6,535 bases of DNA from positions 1-6,535 of the forward strand of contig SVMQ01000128.1 in assembly GCA_015067375.1 (NCBI GenBank), in the 5' to 3' direction. This document shows, piece by piece, positions 5,167 through 6,535 of the stretch. The translations under genes were made by a program, and so were the position numbers. The stretch is from Oscillospiraceae bacterium (GTDB lineage: Bacteria; Bacillota; Clostridia; Oscillospirales; Ruminococcaceae). The notes beneath the pieces were generated by a model. It had not been told where the DNA came from. It did no database searches and saw only the letters and a program-made list of their open reading frames with translations. How positions within the stretch are numbered: position 1 is the stretch's first letter; each line of letters opens with the position of its first letter.

Positions 5167-6534
5167 CTATATGCTCAGCTTTTTTTCTATAAATTCTCGA
5201 ATCGCTTTGGGGGATGCCGCGCCTTTGAGTGCTTTGTTTGCCTGTCCCATAAAAAATCCAAGTACTTTCCGGTCGCCGTTTCTGTATTGCTCGGCGGCTT
5301 TTGGATTATTTGATATGATGTCGTCGATAGTGCTTGCAAGCAGGTCGTTGTCCTCTTTTATCCAAAGGTCGTTCGAGTCAGCGATAGCTTGCGGTGAGCC
5401 GCCGCGCTCTGCCATCTCACTCAGCACGAGCTTTGCGTTAGCCTGCGACAGCTTGTCGGAGTACAGATATTCCACCAGCTGTGCGAATTCTTTTCCACTG
5501 AATTTCAGCGCATCGGGGTCTATCTCTCCGAGATTTACGCGGCGCATGAATTCTCCCACAAGATAGCTTGCGACATTCTTCGGGGCGATGCTTTCCGCTG
5601 CTGCCTCGTCAAAAAAGTCGCTGATACGCTTATCGCTGACTATCACGGAAGCGTCCTTTGCGCTGATGCCGTATTCGTTTGTATAGCGCGCTATGCGCTG
5701 CTCAGGCATTTCGGGGATTGAGGCGCGTATGCGGTCAAGCTCCTCCTCGGTTATAATAACAGGCGGAATATCGGGGTCAGGGAAGTAGCGGTAATCCTGC
5801 GCCTCTTCTTTGGAGCGCATCGGTATAGTTTCGCCTGTTGCTTCGTTGAAACGGCGCGTTTGCTGAACTACATCTCCTCCGCTGTCAAGCACCTCTGTCT
5901 GACGTGCTATCTCTGCATCTATCGCCTTTGCTATCGCCTTGAGCGAGTTGAGATTTTTCAGCTCTGTGCGTGTGCCGAGTTCATTGCTTCCCTCGGGAGC
6001 AACAGAGATATTCACATCGCAGCGGATGCTGCCCTGTTCCATTTTGCAGTCGCATATTCCTGCGTATTGAAGCAGCAGCCTTACCTTTTCAAAGAACGCT
6101 GTGACCTCCTCGGCGCTGTGCAGGTCAGGCTCGGTGACTATCTCGATGAGCGGCACTCCGCAGCGGTTGCAGTCCGCGAGCGACAGTCTGTTTGCTGTGT
6201 CATGGGTAAGCTTTCCTGCATCCTCTTCTAGGTGGATACGGTTGATGCGGATGCGCTTTTCCTCGCCGTTTGCGTTGATGTCAACATATCCGTTGATACA
6301 CACGGGGCGCGGCATCTGCGATATCTGATAAGCCTTGGGCAGGTCGGGGTAGAAGTAGTTTTTCCTGTCCCATTTTGTGAAGCGGTTTATGTCGCAGTTC
6401 ATCACATAGCCTGCTTTTATGATATACTCGACTGCGCTGCGGTTGAGTACAGGCAGTGTGCCCGGCATTCCGCAGCACACGGGGCAGCAGCGGCTGTTAG
6501 GCTCGCCGCCGAATTCCGCTGAGCAGGTACAGAA
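5167..6534 (-). CDS. gatB: Asp-tRNA(Asn)/Glu-tRNA(Gln) amidotransferase subunit B (GatB), N-terminus cut by window edge
   Basis: GatB binds the misacylated tRNA and activates its Glu or Asp; with GatA (ammonia source) and GatC it makes Gln-tRNA(Gln) and/or Asn-tRNA(Asn) in the cytoplasm. The frame is open to the right edge, giving 455 visible residues; perhaps 20-25 are missing compared with the usual length of about 475. A GTG at 6478-6480 is just the Val of CPVCCGMPG, not a start. Counting from the edge: a zinc-type cysteine set C2-x-C4 and C17-x-x-C20 around EFGGEPN, FTKWDRKNYFYPDLPKAYQ (52-70), HLEEDAGK (101-108), MEQGSIRCDVNIS (165-177) and RYFPDPDIPP (249-258). The helical tail and YqeY-like tRNA-binding domain run from about 308 and end KAIREFIEKKLSI. 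gatC and gatA would be expected beyond the right edge. The gene is intact as far as seen and converges on the DNA glycosylase gene. Confidence 0.96.
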   Translation of the reverse strand, partial: FCTCSAEFGGEPNSRCCPVCCGMPGTLPVLNRSAVEYIIKAGYVMNCDINRFTKWDRKNYFYPDLPKAYQISQMPRPVCINGYVDINANGEEKRIRINRIHLEEDAGKLTHDTANRLSLADCNRCGVPLIEIVTEPDLHSAEEVTAFFEKVRLLLQYAGICDCKMEQGSIRCDVNISVAPEGSNELGTRTELKNLNSLKAIAKAIDAEIARQTEVLDSGGDVVQQTRRFNEATGETIPMRSKEEAQDYRYFPDPDIPPVIITEEELDRIRASIPEMPEQRIARYTNEYGISAKDASVIVSDKRISDFFDEAAAESIAPKNVASYLVGEFMRRVNLGEIDPDALKFSGKEFAQLVEYLYSDKLSQANAKLVLSEMAERGGSPQAIADSNDLWIKEDNDLLASTIDDIISNNPKAAEQYRNGDRKVLGFFMGQANKALKGAASPKAIREFIEKKLSI

Positions 6535-6535
6535 T

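Noticed and set aside
5114..5566. Plus-strand open frame directly after the DNA glycosylase stop
   Set aside because: It runs through the terminator and lies antisense to the conserved C-terminal part of gatB; the Ser/Phe-rich product is a shadow.
6478..6480. GTG as the gatB start codon
   Set aside because: The frame stays open to the window edge and the upstream residues (C-x-C, EFGGEPN) are conserved GatB sequence, so this is an internal Val.
1..6535. tRNA or rRNA genes, CRISPR array, insertion sequence, prophage or toxin-antitoxin system
   Set aside because: I looked for these on both strands and saw no cloverleaf, regular direct-repeat array, transposase motif or paired small genes of such type.

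Overview
The window looks like chromosomal DNA from a Gram-positive, gut- or rumen-type Clostridia, most likely Ruminococcus or a close relative in the Oscillospiraceae. This is an inference from gene content: BspA-type leucine-rich repeats, a lipoprotein glycoside hydrolase, a YycJ/WalJ-type metallo-hydrolase after murA, a GatB subunit, and strong AGGAGG-type ribosome binding sites. No rRNA or other marker gene is present to fix the species.

Layout, left to right. (1) Positions 1-632 hold the 3' end of a BspA-like leucine-rich repeat surface protein gene, closed by a clear intrinsic terminator (644-673). (2) Positions 633-1001 are a non-coding, AT-rich stretch with several small inverted repeats, a good extended -10 promoter (885-890) and a leader of about 100 nt. 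(3) Positions 1002-3094 hold murA and a walJ/yycJ-like gene, overlapping by one base and ended by a terminator at 3100-3122. (4) Positions 3143-5113 hold a tightly packed three-gene unit: a lipoprotein glycoside hydrolase of GH5/clan GH-A type, a small Dabb-domain protein, and a hypoxanthine/uracil-type DNA glycosylase. It ends in a strong terminator at 5119-5149. (5) Positions 5167-6535 on the minus strand hold most of gatB, converging on unit 4 and running off the right edge.

How the genes relate: murA supplies the first committed step of peptidoglycan synthesis, and the WalJ-type hydrolase belongs to a family linked in Firmicutes to the essential cell-wall regulon, so their coupling fits a cell-envelope theme. 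The glycoside hydrolase is predicted to sit on the outer face of the membrane and attack plant or other beta-glycans. The Dabb protein and DNA glycosylase behind it have no obvious link to it beyond co-transcription. GatB belongs to the amidotransferase that makes Gln-tRNA(Gln) and/or Asn-tRNA(Asn).

No mobile element, CRISPR array, tRNA or defence system is visible, and I see no convincing undescribed system. The observations most worth checking are an exact 13-bp inverted repeat inside the leucine-rich repeat gene at the left edge, the lack of room for a promoter between the walJ terminator and the hydrolase gene, and two mutually exclusive hairpins next to the murA ribosome binding site.
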